From the NCBI RefSeq assembly GCF_932526225.1, contig NC_064042.1:11357040-11421039 (forward strand): a stretch of DNA of 64,000 bases, in the 5' to 3' direction. Positions 33,701 to 47,500 of this stretch are shown piece by piece (the first letter of the stretch is position 1; each line of letters starts with the position of its first letter). Both the position numbers and the translations under genes were made by a program. The notes beneath the pieces were generated by a model. It had not been told where the DNA came from and made no database searches. It saw nothing but the letters and a program-made list of their open reading frames with translations. This DNA comes from Nematostella vectensis (Eukaryota; Cnidaria; Anthozoa; Actiniaria; Edwardsiidae).

Positions 33701-36700
33701 TGAGGTTTACCCACCACTCCCCCCTAAAAGATGAATATACCCCACCCCTCCCCCCAAAAAATTTTCAAGCCTTGAGATTTTTGGAGGTTGACAGGTATGA
33801 TACCTTGATACACCACTCTGAATTTTGTCTCCAATAATACACTAGCCTGGTAGCCAGCTCTCATTTAGGGTTATTTGGTAAGTTATTTGTTTTTGAACAT
33901 TGGGGATCCCCTGGTGGCCAAGGGACGTGAAGCATGGCTTGTAGGCTGGACCTTATCCTTCATTCTTTTGAATACAGAAACCCTACATGAGGACTGGCTA
34001 GTAGGCCAGTGCCACTCACCACCTAACATGTACTTACTCAAATGATATTTTCTTTGAATTTTGTTTAATACATATAACATTTTTTTACATAATGGCTTTG
34101 TCATTCCAAAGGACAAACAAATAAAGCAGAACACTCTAAAAAGGACACATGCTGAATGAGGGCTCCTCTTTATTCAGAACAGTTCTCAATGACCTAACTA
34201 GCTAACAAATACAGGAACCCTCTCAAAAGGACACATGCTGAATGAGGGCCACTCATTATTCAGGACTGTTCTCAATGACCTCATAAAAGAAACCTCCCAT
34301 GCATTCTATGTAAATTCTAACAAAGGCCCCCAAAGTACTTAACTGTCACCTTTTTCATATCAGAAATCCGAAATATCACTTGCCAGGACAAGAGCAGACA
34401 TTGAAGCACGATCTAGAGCTACAAAAGATAAGATGCTGGGCAAGGTATTTCTTATTTTTCCAGTAAAGAAATCTTAACAATTAAGGTGTCAAGTCATGAT
34501 TGGTTATTTGACCTCACTCAGTGTTTTTGGAAATATGTTCCTATCAAATAGTTAGATTAGCCAATTGTGTTGCCTAATTTTTCTAACACTTGAGTTATGA
34601 GTCAAGTAGTTACAACAAGTGTATGAGTGTCTTTGTGCCCTTACCAAAATATTTTTTTATGCCCCTTCATAACCACAATCTTAAAAAGGTAAAATTTGTA
34701 TGCTGTAACTTTAGCAGCGGCACTTGTAGTATTTAATTTTGATCAAGGACAGTATCTTTTTGAACTCATAATTAGATCATCATTTTTCAGAACAAACCAA
34801 AACAGAAAAGAGAAGAATGGATGACAGAACTTCCACCAGAACTCAGTAAAAATTTTGGTAAGTACATTACATTTAATGTCAAATATATGCGATGCTGCAG
34901 ATACTAAATATGGTGTGTTGGTTACGTTGCAGGTCTTGGACCACGTACATTTAGGGCTAAGGCACCAACAGTTGGCGATCGCTCCATTTGGACGGACTCT
35001 CCGTCAGAGAGAGCCAGAAAAGAAGCGGTAGGTTAAAAAAATTACTTGAAAAAACTTCACTATCCCCCGCTGTGATAATGTGATAATGAGTCGTTTTGGA
35101 TATAGGGGATTATTATTTTAATACTAAAAATTAAAAGATATTGTTATTTTGGGATTATCAAAAATTCCGTTCTTATCTTTTGAACGGGGGGCGAAATTGA
35201 CATCTTTTTTTACGAAAGCACTGTATTCTGGAAATTCAGAGTAAGTTTCTTCCCTTGGAGATAGGGGCCAGTAGATCCATTCTAGGATGGAATCAAACAC
35301 TGCAGGGATAATAAAAAGCTCATAAGAAAATTGTTATGTAAGTCGGGAATTTACATTAATCTCCAGGAAGGCGGTACTTCCCGACGCGTTGACACAGAGG
35401 AAGTGGTGTACAAGGCCCCATGGCAAGAGGCAAAGGATAAGCACATGGAAAACGTCATCCATTCTTATACGGTATGGCATCAGGGTCCAAACGTCTATAA
35501 GGGCCGGGGCGAGGCGTTTTTTGTTTAAAGTTATAAGGAAATGAGTTATAAGGGGCGCATCTGTGCCCCTCTCTCCCAACCCCTTTTTTTTTAGGCCTGT
35601 TACGGCCCTGGGTACATACAATCGACTGCAAGTTTCATGGTGGTACTACAGTAGATCGCTTGATTTCCGTGTGTTACTGCGCTTATGGAGACACTGGATG
35701 CAATTATGAATACGAACCCTGCTAACTCAAACTCTGAAGGGAGACGAAATAGTGCAAGTTCGCAAGTGTCAAATAAAATGGGTTCTTTTAAAATCAAATA
35801 GGTGCATGCTAGATATCATTATCTCATATTCCAGATAAAGCACAATTTGGCCAGATCCAAACCAGATCCAAGCACGTCTGTAACTGCTTGCCCTTCTTTG
35901 TAGACGTACCCTTTTTTGTGCACTATAGTGATAATTCTGCCAGCCGAGCTTTTCTTCCTCTTTGTTTTTAGTACTTTACTTGCCGATTCGAGTTTCCGGG
36001 TTTTCGCGTTGTTCGTTTGTATTGAGGGACCAAAACAACGCGAGTAACCAATACCCGATTACAAGTGCAACCGAGAAACGCTAGGAAAAAGCCTCTGTTA
36101 GCAGGGTATCTAGTGATAAGTGTCTAATTTATTGTGAAATGATGTTTCTGTTGAATCTCTCAAGGAAAAGCATCGAAGTGAGTCCCTCCTTGACCAGCAT
36201 CAGAAGAAAATTAAGAAGCAAAAGGTAAAACTCACGTCTGCCCTAATTGCAGATGAGTAATTAACTAGCTACCCCTGTTTACCTTTTTCGTATATCAAAT
36301 TTTAACTCTTGTCTGATCAAGGATGCATTTGTCTCACCGATTGGACTTGGCGGAATTGACGAAAAAACTTATATTTCAAAATGTTTTGAAAATATTTAAA
36401 ATGTGTGAATTTACTGAATGAAAAGATTCCTTGGCTTTTCATGGGTTACAACAGATCAGTTTTTCTATTCGATCCGGACTATTGTTCTCAAAGGACAAAG
36501 CTATGTAACGAATGATACAAGCGTCAGCGAAGGAAATATAGTCTATAAAATTTTTATTACTTTTCCTTTGATCCAACTTATACGAAGAATGATTAAATGA
36601 AGCATGAAGAAGACAAAATTGGAGCAAATATAGATCCCGCTTACAAAAGATTGCTCCATCCATCTTAAAAGCTTTTTTTCCAAGCTTTTCTCTCCTTATT

Positions 36701-36886
36701 CCTTGCTATTTTCTCTTTTCTCAGAAAGAGGAGGATAACAAGCCGCAAGAGCGTCGGCCGTTTGACAGGGATGTTGATCTGTCTTCACCAGGAATGAGCG
36801 CCGCGCAGAGAAAATCTCTCATCAAGAAATCACAAGAACTTGGCTCCCGCTTTCATCATGCTAAGAAGGGCTCTTCGTATCTTTAA
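30780..36886 (+). CDS. GPALPP1: GPALPP motifs-containing protein 1 ortholog
   Basis: Nine exons: 30780-30983, 31511-31784, 33181-33239, 34364-34444, 34791-34857, 34933-35027, 35367-35471, 36165-36224 and 36725-36886. They close in phase to 368 residues (human about 340). The N-terminal half has repeated GPxLPP motifs (IGPSLPPHM, IGPALPPHL, SGPVLPSTL, YGPALPPGF) in acidic low-complexity sequence. An acid/serine patch (DESSDEDDSNMFGP) precedes the conserved C-terminal region with REEWMTELPPEL, GLGPRTFR and a basic end rich in KK and RK, closing with the SRFHHAKKGSSYL tail. The family is nuclear and little studied, and no biochemical role can be read from sequence. A folded MITE sits in intron 1 and another inverted-repeat element in intron 3. 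Confidence 0.95.
31041..31307. mobile_element. Foldback MITE with 7-bp target duplication, GPALPP1 intron 1
   Basis: A 267-bp hairpin element with ends CACAGGCGAACTAGG and its complement CCTGGTCCGCCTGTG. The long arms pair across most of the element (for example GCCTTGTGTGTTGTTTTA with AAAACAACACACAAGGC). ACATAAT flanks both sides exactly (31034-31040 and 31308-31314). Confidence 0.85.
33389..33801. mobile_element. MITE with ATCATACCTGTCAA ends, GPALPP1 intron 3
   Basis: The left end ATCATACCTGTCAACTCTCC is the near-perfect reverse complement of the right end GGAGGTTGACAGGTATGAT. The 413-bp interior holds an internal duplication (TTCTATAGAAAATCTTCAATTTG, then TTCTATAGAAAATCTCCAATTTG). No ORF is present. 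The same termini are common in marine invertebrate genomes (general recollection). Confidence 0.75.
34135..34290. repeat. Two-copy tandem repeat, GPALPP1 intron 3
   Basis: A segment containing AAAAGGACACATGCTGAATG, then TTATTCAG and GTTCTCAATGACCT, occurs twice about 83 bp apart, ending near 34200 and 34285. It lies about 75 bp before the exon 4 acceptor. Confidence 0.75.
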
Positions 36887-38548
36887 AGTGGCCACATCAA
36901 CCTACATTGCTTTGTACATTGCTTTGTTAGTGTTTTTATCTGGGAAATGTCCCAAATAATCACTTAGATATAGTGTCTGATAGCAAAAGCTTGTACAAAT
37001 TATATGTACGTCAGTCCGTTATAGCCAGGCGAAGGTCTTGGGAAATTCCAAGTCAACTTTAGCCAGCCTTCTAACAGCCAACACTACCCTAGTTTAGTAA
37101 GTCTCCGTAATGGCTAGAGTTTGTACAAATTATTTACGGCAGCGAAGCGACAGTCGTCTTAAGGAACTTACGGTATTTGCCCATAATGCCAAGCAAGGAC
37201 TTGAGTATCAGAAGGAGAAGCCATCATGAAAGATGACAAGAAAAGGTGCCATTAATTACAGGGTTCTGAAGGGATAAAAGGGCGCGGATTTCGCCCTTAT
37301 TCAAGGCCGGTCTGAGCACTCGCTGGGATAACATAGATTTTTCCTTATCTTGCGATCTTAGTTGACGGTAATTGTATCTATTTAAAAAAGACAATGCATT
37401 AAAATAACTTTATAAAAACGTATTTTATTTCAATAGTTCTTTCAGATTTGACAATAGTGCTTGTCTATGTACAAATTGTACATATTATATCAAACGGTTC
37501 GTCGCAGGCAGTATGTTATGGCGTATATTTTTTTAAAGGTGTCTCGATGTTTCTTTTAGTTCTTCTTGCCTAAGTTCAAACGTCGTGTTGTCCATGAGCC
37601 GTATTCAATGCAAAACATGCAAATGAATATAAAACGATCGACCTTGTTTATTTGTTTATTTGCACTCACGACGTTTTTCACTTAGCCTTAAAAGTCTTCC
37701 TTCGTCCGGTATTGGCCGCTATAGGAGCGAATAATTTAAGATAAGTATTATCACTCAATCAAAAACCTTCCACACAACACTCTATGAAGTAAAATAAAAA
37801 GCCACTCTCGTCTAAAGGCGTAGTCCCGTTCATATTTACAAACTGTGATTTGCTTTGGCGCTTATTAAGAGGAAGGTCAGGCCCACACCAAAATAATCTG
37901 TTGAATTGGGCCAACAATGACTCAGTTCGGCCTGACAAAACGGCACGTGTAAAACAGCCATGAAGCTGTTCCAGCAGCCGCCAACTACAAGGCGCGCAGA
38001 GAAAATCCTCAAAAATCGATACAAATTAGTTCTCCGAGCATACACACACTGCGCTGATTCATTTCCTGGTAGCCTGCGAAGCAAGGAGCTGGAAGCAAGC
38101 GTTCCTGTATAGCTAAAATAGAGAGTAGAGAGCAAGCAAAGAGCATGGCCGCGCGAAGAATGGAGACGTAGAGTGAGGAGAGAGGCGAAAGAAACCTTCG
38201 CCTCCCATTTTCGCGCCGCCATACTTTTTGCTCGATTTTTTTCTTTCGTCTCTCGGATTTTTTCCCGCGGCAACCTTATAGAAACGTTTGCTAGGCAGGT
38301 GATTTCTTGGAAATGTTTATCATGGAATCATAGTTAGTAATTGTATTGGAAATTATTTTCCATTGTCGACATCTCCACATCCAATGCACATGTACATCAC
38401 TGACTGCTGTCAAAAGGGTAAACACTCATCTTTGATACTGATCCTGCTGTTAAACCGAAAAAAGCTGTGAAGCGACTGTAGAGTTTTGCCTATCCTTTTT
38501 CTTAGTTCTATTAAGGTAGACTCCATGAAATCGTCAGGGAAGCTATTG
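36887..38548. other. Intergenic, GPALPP1 3' flank to ANKMY1 stop
   Basis: Presumed convergent 3' UTRs of GPALPP1 (+) and ANKMY1 (-). The 145-codon ORF at 37836-38273 (-) is GC-richer and covers a GCCTGCGAAGCAAGGAGCTGGAAGC stretch. It reads like a decayed interspersed repeat rather than a gene. Confidence 0.45.
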
Positions 38549-41500
38549 TCAGCTGCCCACTTTAGAGGTTGCAGAAGGTGTATTTGTTCTTCTACCAGCT
38601 GCTCGAGATCCCGGTGAAGTCTTCTTAACTTTATCCATTTTCTTTGGCGTCCTTTTCCCCGCTTGGCTACCGGTGCGTGAGGAAGACTTTCTTCCTTGTG
38701 TTGTAGGTGGAAAAGTGGTCAGGGGAGCGTCGGGGTCTGTTGTGGGGGTGGGACTCTCTGTGCGTTGTCTGTCGTTTGACTTGGTGCCCCCTATTGGGTA
38801 AGAATATGCAAACAAAGATATAAAAATCGTTAAATCGATTGCTAAAGGGGAAACTCTGCATTAAGAACTGCGGGGTATAAAACAGATTATATAGTGCAAC
38901 CACTGTCAAAATGGGTGTATAAATCTAACAATATTATAGGTGAAAATCTCGATTAGTTTTGCATCCTCGAGCATGTAGAAATGTTTATCAAAGGCACGGA
39001 TAGTTTCTGGTTTGGGCTGTTGAATGCGCAAGCCACGGAAATACACCGACTGCATCCCGATAAGTTATTGATGACTTACCCGTTACGCGGACGCATTCCT
39101 CTCTGTGTCGAGAGTTCCACGCCTTTAATTTACACGACTTGCTGCAGTAGAACACTTCTTTGCAACGAGTGCACGCCGACAGCCGAACTCCTATTGATCG
39201 TCCACATTCGTAGCAATATCGGAATCGATTTTTCATGACTTTGCGTCTTGCCTTGAGCGCTTCGGTGGCGAGGGCTGATATGCGCATGTGATCGATATTC
39301 ACGTATTTCATGACAGCGATACGAAGTCCACAGTGCTCGTCGCGGCCTGGTGACGAGCTCAAGGGGGGGAACTGGACCGAGGAAGCTGACTGGTTTATTG
39401 CTTGATCCGGATTATCATCAGCTCGACTCGGATCTTCGCCCTTTGGAAAATATACATACCCTTTTTTAAACTTCAAAATCACAGGACACTACATACATAG
39501 TTCACGGGCACGGGTCAAAATATTATATTAGATAGTAGGGTCATCCAAGTTAAAGTAGTAGTAGAAATGTCGTCCCCCTCCCCCCTCCATCTTTACTGTA
39601 GCACACAGGACTGCACTACTAACCCACGTGACAACCTCTCACCTCACTGTCGGTCCCAGGACTCGGCTCCTTCCCTGTTATAGCCTCGATCTCGCGATCC
39701 ACCTCAGCCTCGAGTTCGCGATCTCCAGCCTCGTCTTCAAGACGAAAGGTCACGCGACCAGAAAGAGCAGTAGTGCAGTGCTGGTCCCCTGTAACCGGTG
39801 TATGCCGGGATTTCGGGATCCGCTCGGGAGATTTGAGTATTCCGTGCTGTGGCTCAAGCGTGAGTCTATCCGCCTCTTCAGCTGAAATTTGAAAAAATAA
39901 AATTAATTTCCAGCCTAGTCACTTCCTGTTCGGGGTATCTGTGGCTGACCGTGTGGGATAACGGACTGGGGCCTGAGAACCAGCGCTGCCTAATGTGATT
40001 ATTTTCAGTGACGTCACAACTCTTACCAACCACGGGAGACTCGGTCAGGCAGTAAGCCTTGCAAAAGACTGGTTTACTACGACTTCTTTTTAAAAATATG
40101 CCTGCTACACACGTGTCAAGGCCTCAGCTTCTGTTCTCAAAGTGTTACCCAAGTCTTATTCCATGCTTCCCTTATTTTCACGAGTCACGGTATACCATCA
40201 TTGCGGAATCAACTTCAACGGAGTGTTTTCTATTATTTTATTTCTACAAGCATGGTTTCCCTGTGTCAACCTCGCGCAAAGTTTTGGTTTTACCTTCACG
40301 TCGTTCCATGACTTCTAGCTGTTTCTCGATCAGATCTTTCTCTTTGCGAAGCACCATCGTCCGTAGAATATCCCCTAAGTGCTCCAGCATATCCCGGCGC
40401 GCATTGTAACAGTCCCTCTCCCCCACGGTCAGCGCATGGTAAGGCGTGTGGGCAATCTTACGGTCCTGGGAAGAGAACGATAAACAATAAGCGTGAATTT
40501 TTTTTACAAGTAGATCTACTGCCAGGAGAGGGAATTTCGCGCTTAATTACATGCGTAAAAAAGAGTTATCGCGAGATTCAAGCAAAAGGCGCCCTGCGCT
40601 TGGAAATCACGTGACCTTTTGAGTGACAAACTCTGCGGTCGTAATGAAAGGGAGCGACGAAAAAATAAATTCTATCAATGAAAATAACCCCTTTATGACA
40701 GAATATTCCTGGCTGAATCGAAAGAGCTGAACATGTTGTTTTTATATTGCCGGAGAGCACGCAGAAGCACGGGTGGCCTAGTGTGTTAGCGCGTCGGCCT
40801 CTCACCGCTGTGGCCCAGGTTCGAATCCTGGCTCAAACTGGGGATTTTTCCGGGTTCCTACCTTGAATCGAATTTGTCACAAGTGAGTTGAAGTTATTCT
40901 CCCGTGTTTCCAGTCTTATCGGATAAGGACACTAAACCGGAGGTCCCGTCTCTTCCAGCTGCACTACATTAACCTGAACCGAAGGGACGTAAAAGAACCA
41001 CTGGGGACGCAATAAACCCTCTGGCAGTGACCACCCCCAGTGACAGTGCTTACTAACCGAGGGCCATATGTTAGAAAACTGTATATTCGGTTAAATATGC
41101 TACCCTCGATAAACAAAGATTACAAAGAAAGTCTCGTGAATTCCTAGTCGCCTAATAGCTCGCTACAGCGCAAGTGGTAACACCTCCAACAAAACAAATG
41201 GCGCTAGAAAATGATATCGTGTCCAAGGGTTCATTATTGGAGAGTGTTCTATTTTGGTTGTCTGTGGCTAGTAATTACCTGGTAGAAGACATTGTAGGCG
41301 TAGTCGACCACGGTGCCGGGAGGGAACTTGTTAACCACCGATATGGGGGCGATGATGTTCGCCCCGGCGCGCATCAACTTGTTGATCTATACAGGCAAAG
41401 GCAAGAAAGATATCCAAATTAACAAATAAATGCCACGTGCGATAGCTAACAAGGTCAGAAAAAGGTATATCGGTCGAATAAACGTTTGATTTTTTTGTTT

Positions 41501-44500
41501 AAATTACAAAGAAATGAACTAAAGGAATCCCGGTTTGAATAGAAAAAGGCACTTTGAAAGGGGGTGGGGACCTCCTGAAACCCTTCTAGGACAACCCACT
41601 GAAAATAGTATTCGAATGTTAGGGAGAGACATGTGGAAGCAACGAAGTCCCTGGTGTTCTGATCTGAATCCCTTTGAATAGTGGTAGGGCGATGGGGACT
41701 GGGGAAAAGAGAGTCAACCCAGAAAAGAGGTTTCAGGTGACGTCACACGATCAACCACAGGTAACCCGAAACCCAACAGGAAACCCGAAATACGCTAGAT
41801 TTTTAATGGCGTGTGCTCACCAGTCGTATTCTTCCATGAGGGGTGCGCCTCCTCTCGGCAGCGAATGACGTGGTAGCGCAAAGAGCGGAACCAACGCCCT
41901 TCTCCAGCTTGAGACTTGGGTCTGCACCGTACTCCAAAAGCGCGTCTACTGCCTGTACACAATAATACAAAAGCGCGTCTACTGCATGTACACAATAATA
42001 CAAAAGCGCGTCTACTGCATGTACACAATAATACAAAAGCGCGTCTACTGCCTGTACACAATAATACAAAAGCGCGTCTACTGCATGTACACAATAATAC
42101 AAAAGCGCGTCTACTGCATGTACACAATAATACAAAAGCGCGTCTACTGCATGTACACAATAATACAAAAGCGCGTCTACTGCATGTACACAATAATACA
42201 AAAGCGCGTCTACTGCCTGTACACAATAATACAAAAGCGCGTCTACTGCATGTACACAATAATACAAAAGCGCGTCTACTGCATGTACACAATAATACAA
42301 AAGCGCGTCTACTGCATGTACACAATAATACAAAAGCGCGTCTACTGCCTGTACATTATAATTAGGGACCTTAAGCAAAGACGACGGCAACGCGGACGCC
42401 GACGGCAGGAAACAATGGGATTTGATTCACAATCCAATAGCAGCACGTGGAAATGCGTTCTGTCTGATACATTTCAGCCGTTTTCAGTAAAACCACGACG
42501 TGAAAACTGCTAGTTTCACGGTCAATAAAGGACGCGGACGTTTACACTGCGAACTCCAACTAACTTCGTTCGCTGCTAAAGAAATAATGTCCTTAGTTTA
42601 TTTTTATCTGTCTCTGACTATAATGTTTTGCTTATTCCATTGCAATTAAAGTATTATTGATCACTACGCGCGAAAACATCTTTTTCGAACGCGTTGTCCT
42701 AGCCGTCGTCGTCGTCCTTGCTTAAGGTCCCTAATACAAAAACGCGTCACAGATAGCGCGTCTACTGCCTGTACACAATAATACAAAAGCGCGTCACAGA
42801 TAGCGCGTCTACTGCCTGTACACAATAATACAAAAGCGCGTCACAGATAGCGCGTCTACTGCCTGTACACAATAACACAAAAGCGCGTCACAGATAGCAG
42901 AGAAACAATGGTTGTTACCCACCAGATCGTTCCCTGAGCAGATCGCAAGAGATAGCGGGGAGTGGCCCTCGCACAGCAGGTCCGGGTTGGCGCCATATTC
43001 CAGCAGAAGCCGAACCACGGCACATGCGTCCTGGTATAGAAACACAGAATCCAGAAAAGGATTTGACACATTTATCAGGCGAATGCGACAGTCTACGAAC
43101 AACCCCGAAACACGTAACACGCGCGTAAGGGCTTTTTGTTTGTTAATAATTCCCCTATAATCGTGCCTTTGAATTTGTTTTCTAGTGCCTACGTGATTTA
43201 TACGCTTTTGTAAGTCCCTCTTTTTCCTCGTAAACCTAACATGAGAGGTTTTTGAAGTACAGTGGTACATCTATCAAACCTGCCACCTCCCCCCTCGGGA
43301 CCATGTAGGTGGCCACTTGATATTTTGGGACATTGTAAGTCCATGTGCCCGTAGCTATCAATGCTTATATAATCTATATCGTTTGTCCGTTCCGCCTACC
43401 TCGTCATTGTCTTCGCGGCAGCATGCAATGTGCAGCGGTGTTCGCCCATTCTCCGGCTCAAGTCCAAATGCACTGTCCCGGATGTCAGGGTCGGCCCCAG
43501 ACTTCAATAGCAGCTCGGTTATGGCGATCCCAGCGGAGTCTGGTAACGCAACGGCGATATGCAATGGCGCGATACCAAGTTTCTAAACATTCAAAGCTAA
43601 AAGTCAACGAAATACACTACAGTACCATGCATTACGATCAGCACAATTGTGAGAGCTGACGATTAGGGAAATAAGAAAAGAAAAGTCTGTGTTTTTACGG
43701 CTGAGAGAAGTAGGTGGGGTTGTACCTTGTGCCCACGCCTCGCTATGCACCTGTCTGGGAGAGGCAGCTAATTTTAAACAGAACAGCTTACCTCGTGTGA
43801 TAGTTTTGCGGAAGTGTTCGCCCCTTTCTCCAGAAGAATCTCGTTGGCAGCCGTGTCCGCGGCTTTGGTAGCAAAGAACAGTACGGGCATGGGTAGAGAA
43901 GACGCATTCGGATCCGCTCCACGCTTCAACAGCAAGCGGACGGTGGCCTCCAGGTGGGGACGCCTGCGTGAAGTACCAAAATATGTCAGAAGAAGATATG
44001 CTGTAAAAACAGCATACCCTGTAAGTATTTACCACACCGGCCCCGTACTAAAAGAGCCAAGCTGCGATATCTGAAAGAGCCAAGCTAGAAGTTGCGTATC
44101 TGAAAAAGCCAAGCTAAAAGTCGCGATACTATCTGAAAAAAACCCAAGCTACAATCCGTGACAAAAATGCTGAGACCCCTACCCATATCCTCACCCCTTT
44201 TAAAAATGGCACTCCTAGATCAACAGACTACTGTAATGATATCAGTTATAATAATCTGTTAAATATTAATCACGCCCAGGTTAACATGTAATCCGAACCA
44301 TAACCTCTCTCTCTCGCCAACTCAAGCGCTCAGCGAGCACGATAATGCAGCATCTTGTATACTTGATTAAATACTAAAATAAAATCATTACATGGTGGCA
44401 AGAAGTGGGATACAATCAAAACTAGCAGAGCGCTCGATGGACCGCCGGTAAGTCATCCGATCAAAAAAGACATTTCACAAAAAAGTTGTCCCTTACCAAA

Positions 44501-47500
44501 GTTGTGTACGGTTGTGTAATCACTGCACAATGACCGCTGGGTTGACACCCCCAAGCATGAACTGGGAGGCAAAAGACGCCACTGATGAATTTAAACGATT
44601 CAAACAATATTGTAACCTCGTGTTTGACGGGCCATTCACGAAAAAGAACGACACAGAGAGAGCATCATATATTCTTTTGTGGATCGGTAGTAACGGTGTT
44701 GACATTTACAAAAGTTTTGTCTGGAAATCAGAGGACGACAAAACAAAACCTTCAAAAATCTATGGGAGAAATTCGAGAAACATTTAGCTCCCAGGACAAA
44801 CTTCAGATTGGCGCGATATCAACTCCAGCAATTCAAGCAACTAGCTAGCGAGACCACCGATCATTTCATGACAAGGTGTAGAAATCAGGCGTCTAAGTGT
44901 AAATTTCGAGACCAACAAGAAATTAATGAGCGTCTAATCGAGCAGGAACGCCATCTTAGAAAAAGATGAAAACCTAACCCTTGATCAGGCAGTAGATTGC
45001 GCGAGAACTACTGCTCTAAACCAAACCATTGGAGCAAAGTATGCCGACTTAAAGAAAAAGATAGCCAAAGTCGTCCAACTGGAAACGCTAATGCGCGCAA
45101 TCAGCAACAAAATCGCTCCCAGTATTCAAACCGCACACAACCACAGGGCCCCCGCGGGAGGCGCGCCCACGGGGTCAGTACGCAGCTCTTACAAGCTGCA
45201 ATTTGATTGGGCAAATGAACAATATCCGCACCTCGACACAAAGAACGAGAAGAATAGAGACAAAAGAACTCCTTTGTAGAACACAGATAATAGGAGACAA
45301 AGCAGCTGCGTACTTAATCGGACGCGCTATACACAAACGACGAAAACCTTAATGAGCAATTCGACGAGCTCGCGATTAAATCTACCAGCGTGCATAGCAT
45401 AGACCCCCACAAGTCGAGTGAGGCATTAGTCACGCTAAGCGTTGCGTTACCATAAAACAGACACAGTAACACATTCCTTAAAGCGAAACTCGACACGGGA
45501 GCGCAAGCGAATATCTTACCGATAAGGCTATATCGAGGCATGTATCCCCAGAACGTAGGGGATGACGGGAAACCCAAACCAGGCGTGCTAAACAAATCTA
45601 AAACGACTATGACTGCTTATAACGGAACTACAATACCGCATTTTGGCACTTGCAAGATAAAATGCGCGCACGGAGAGAAAGCAACAACGGCTACATTTTA
45701 TATCACCGAGGTCCGAAGTAAAGCTATTATCGGCCTACCAACGTCACTCGAATTGGCACTGCTATCCCTGAACTGTTCTATCGTGAACTCCACGAAAGAA
45801 AAAAAAACGGAACAGCCCCTCAACCAGAAAATACAGAGGCGCATACTACAGCGCCGTCTCTGATAACAAACGAAGAGCAGTTTATCGCGCAGAACCCGAC
45901 CTGTTTTGATGGCATTGGTAAATTCCAGGGTGAATATCATATTACTCTGGACCCAACAGTCCCGCCAGTCATTCACTCAGCCAGGCGTGTGCCTATCAGC
46001 CTCAAAGATGACATCAAACGTGAACTGGAAGAGATGGTGGAGTAAGACATCATCACTAAAGTTGGAGAAGGAGAGCCCACCGCGTGGGTTAATACCTTAG
46101 TCTACCGACGGAAGCCCAACGCCAGGCTAAGGATCTGCTTAGACCCGAAAGACCTAAACGCGGCCATACAAAGAGAGCAACACGTCACACCCACCCTAGA
46201 GGCGCCAAACATTTCTATATTCTAGATGCTGAAAGCGGTTACTGGAATGTAGCGTTAGATGAACCATCAAGTTACCTTACCACTTTCAACTCGCCTTTTG
46301 GAAGGTATCGTTTCAAGCGCATGCCCTTCGGATTAACAATGTCACAAGACGTATTCCAAGCAAAGATAGACCAGACATTCGAGGGTTGTGACGGTGTCGT
46401 AGGGATCGCCGATGACATAGTGGTTTTCGGGAAGACCGCCGAAGAACACGACCGAAATCTCAAAGGCATGATCAAGAGATGCCAGAAGACAGGGCTGAAG
46501 CTTAATCCAGATAAATGCTATATCAAACAGAATAAGATCAAGTTCTTCAGGATAGTATGTGGAGAAGATGGTGTCAAACCAGACCCGGCAAAGGTGTCAA
46601 CAAATGACGAGCCCTAAAGACCGCCGAGAAATTCAAACCTCATTTGGTCTAGCAACAAACATAGGTACCTTCATCCCAAACCTGAGCACACTTACTGCCC
46701 CACTCCGAGACATGCTTAAAGAAGACAAAACTTTCGATTGGACCTCCGACCACCAAGCGGCATTCAACCAAATCAAGCCATCCATAAGTGAAGAAATCAC
46801 CTTGACCTACTTTGACAGCACCCCTGAAGTCACACTGCAGTAGACGCTTCGATGAAAGGCCTCGGGGCCGCACTGATACAAGATGGCAAACCAGTAGACT
46901 TTGCAAGCAAGGCTCTGACTGATGTAAAAACACGATACGCCAACATTGAAAGAGAGTTACTAGCCGTTGTCTACGGTTGCGAGCGATTCTATACATACCT
47001 ATAAGGACGTCCATTCACTATGCATAGCGACCACAAACCGTTGGAAAGCATCTACCTGAAGCACCTGACACCAGCACCGCCACGTCTCCAAAGAATGCTA
47101 CTAAGACTCCAGCCGTACGACCTCACCATCAAATACGTCCCAGGCATATTAATGGTGATAGCAGACGCATTATCTCGACTATCCCCGGAAGAGAAATCTC
47201 CAGTAGAGGACATAAACGTCCACATACACGAAGTATGCCCGCAATCTAGCAACGAGATGTTTGGAAGGATCAAACAAACCACAAGCAAAGACGAAGGACT
47301 AACAGCACTCAAGGCAGTTGTTTATGAGGGATGGCCATCAACCATCAAACAAGTCCCCCAGGTTGTCAGACCGTACTGGTCTTAAAGGGACGAAATATCC
47401 ATCGATGACGGAATACTTATGAAGGGTCACAGAATAATAATACCCGCTGCCCTTCAAGAAGAATGACAAGTACGAAAATTTCACCGAAGTCAAAACGCAA

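Noticed and set aside
37836-38273. 145-codon ORF on the minus strand
   Set aside because: No recognisable motif or splice context. The GCGAAGCAAGGAGCTGGAAGC stretch looks like interspersed repeat.
40769-40850. Possible tRNA gene
   Set aside because: A and B boxes are present, but the sequence does not complete a tRNA cloverleaf with matching acceptor stem and continues into SINE body sequence.
41795-42513. Long repeat-encoded ORFs on both strands in the 33-bp array
   Set aside because: The 33-bp unit is stop-free in several frames, so long ORFs arise automatically. Only the minus-strand frame joined to exon 9 is of possible relevance, noted as a finding.
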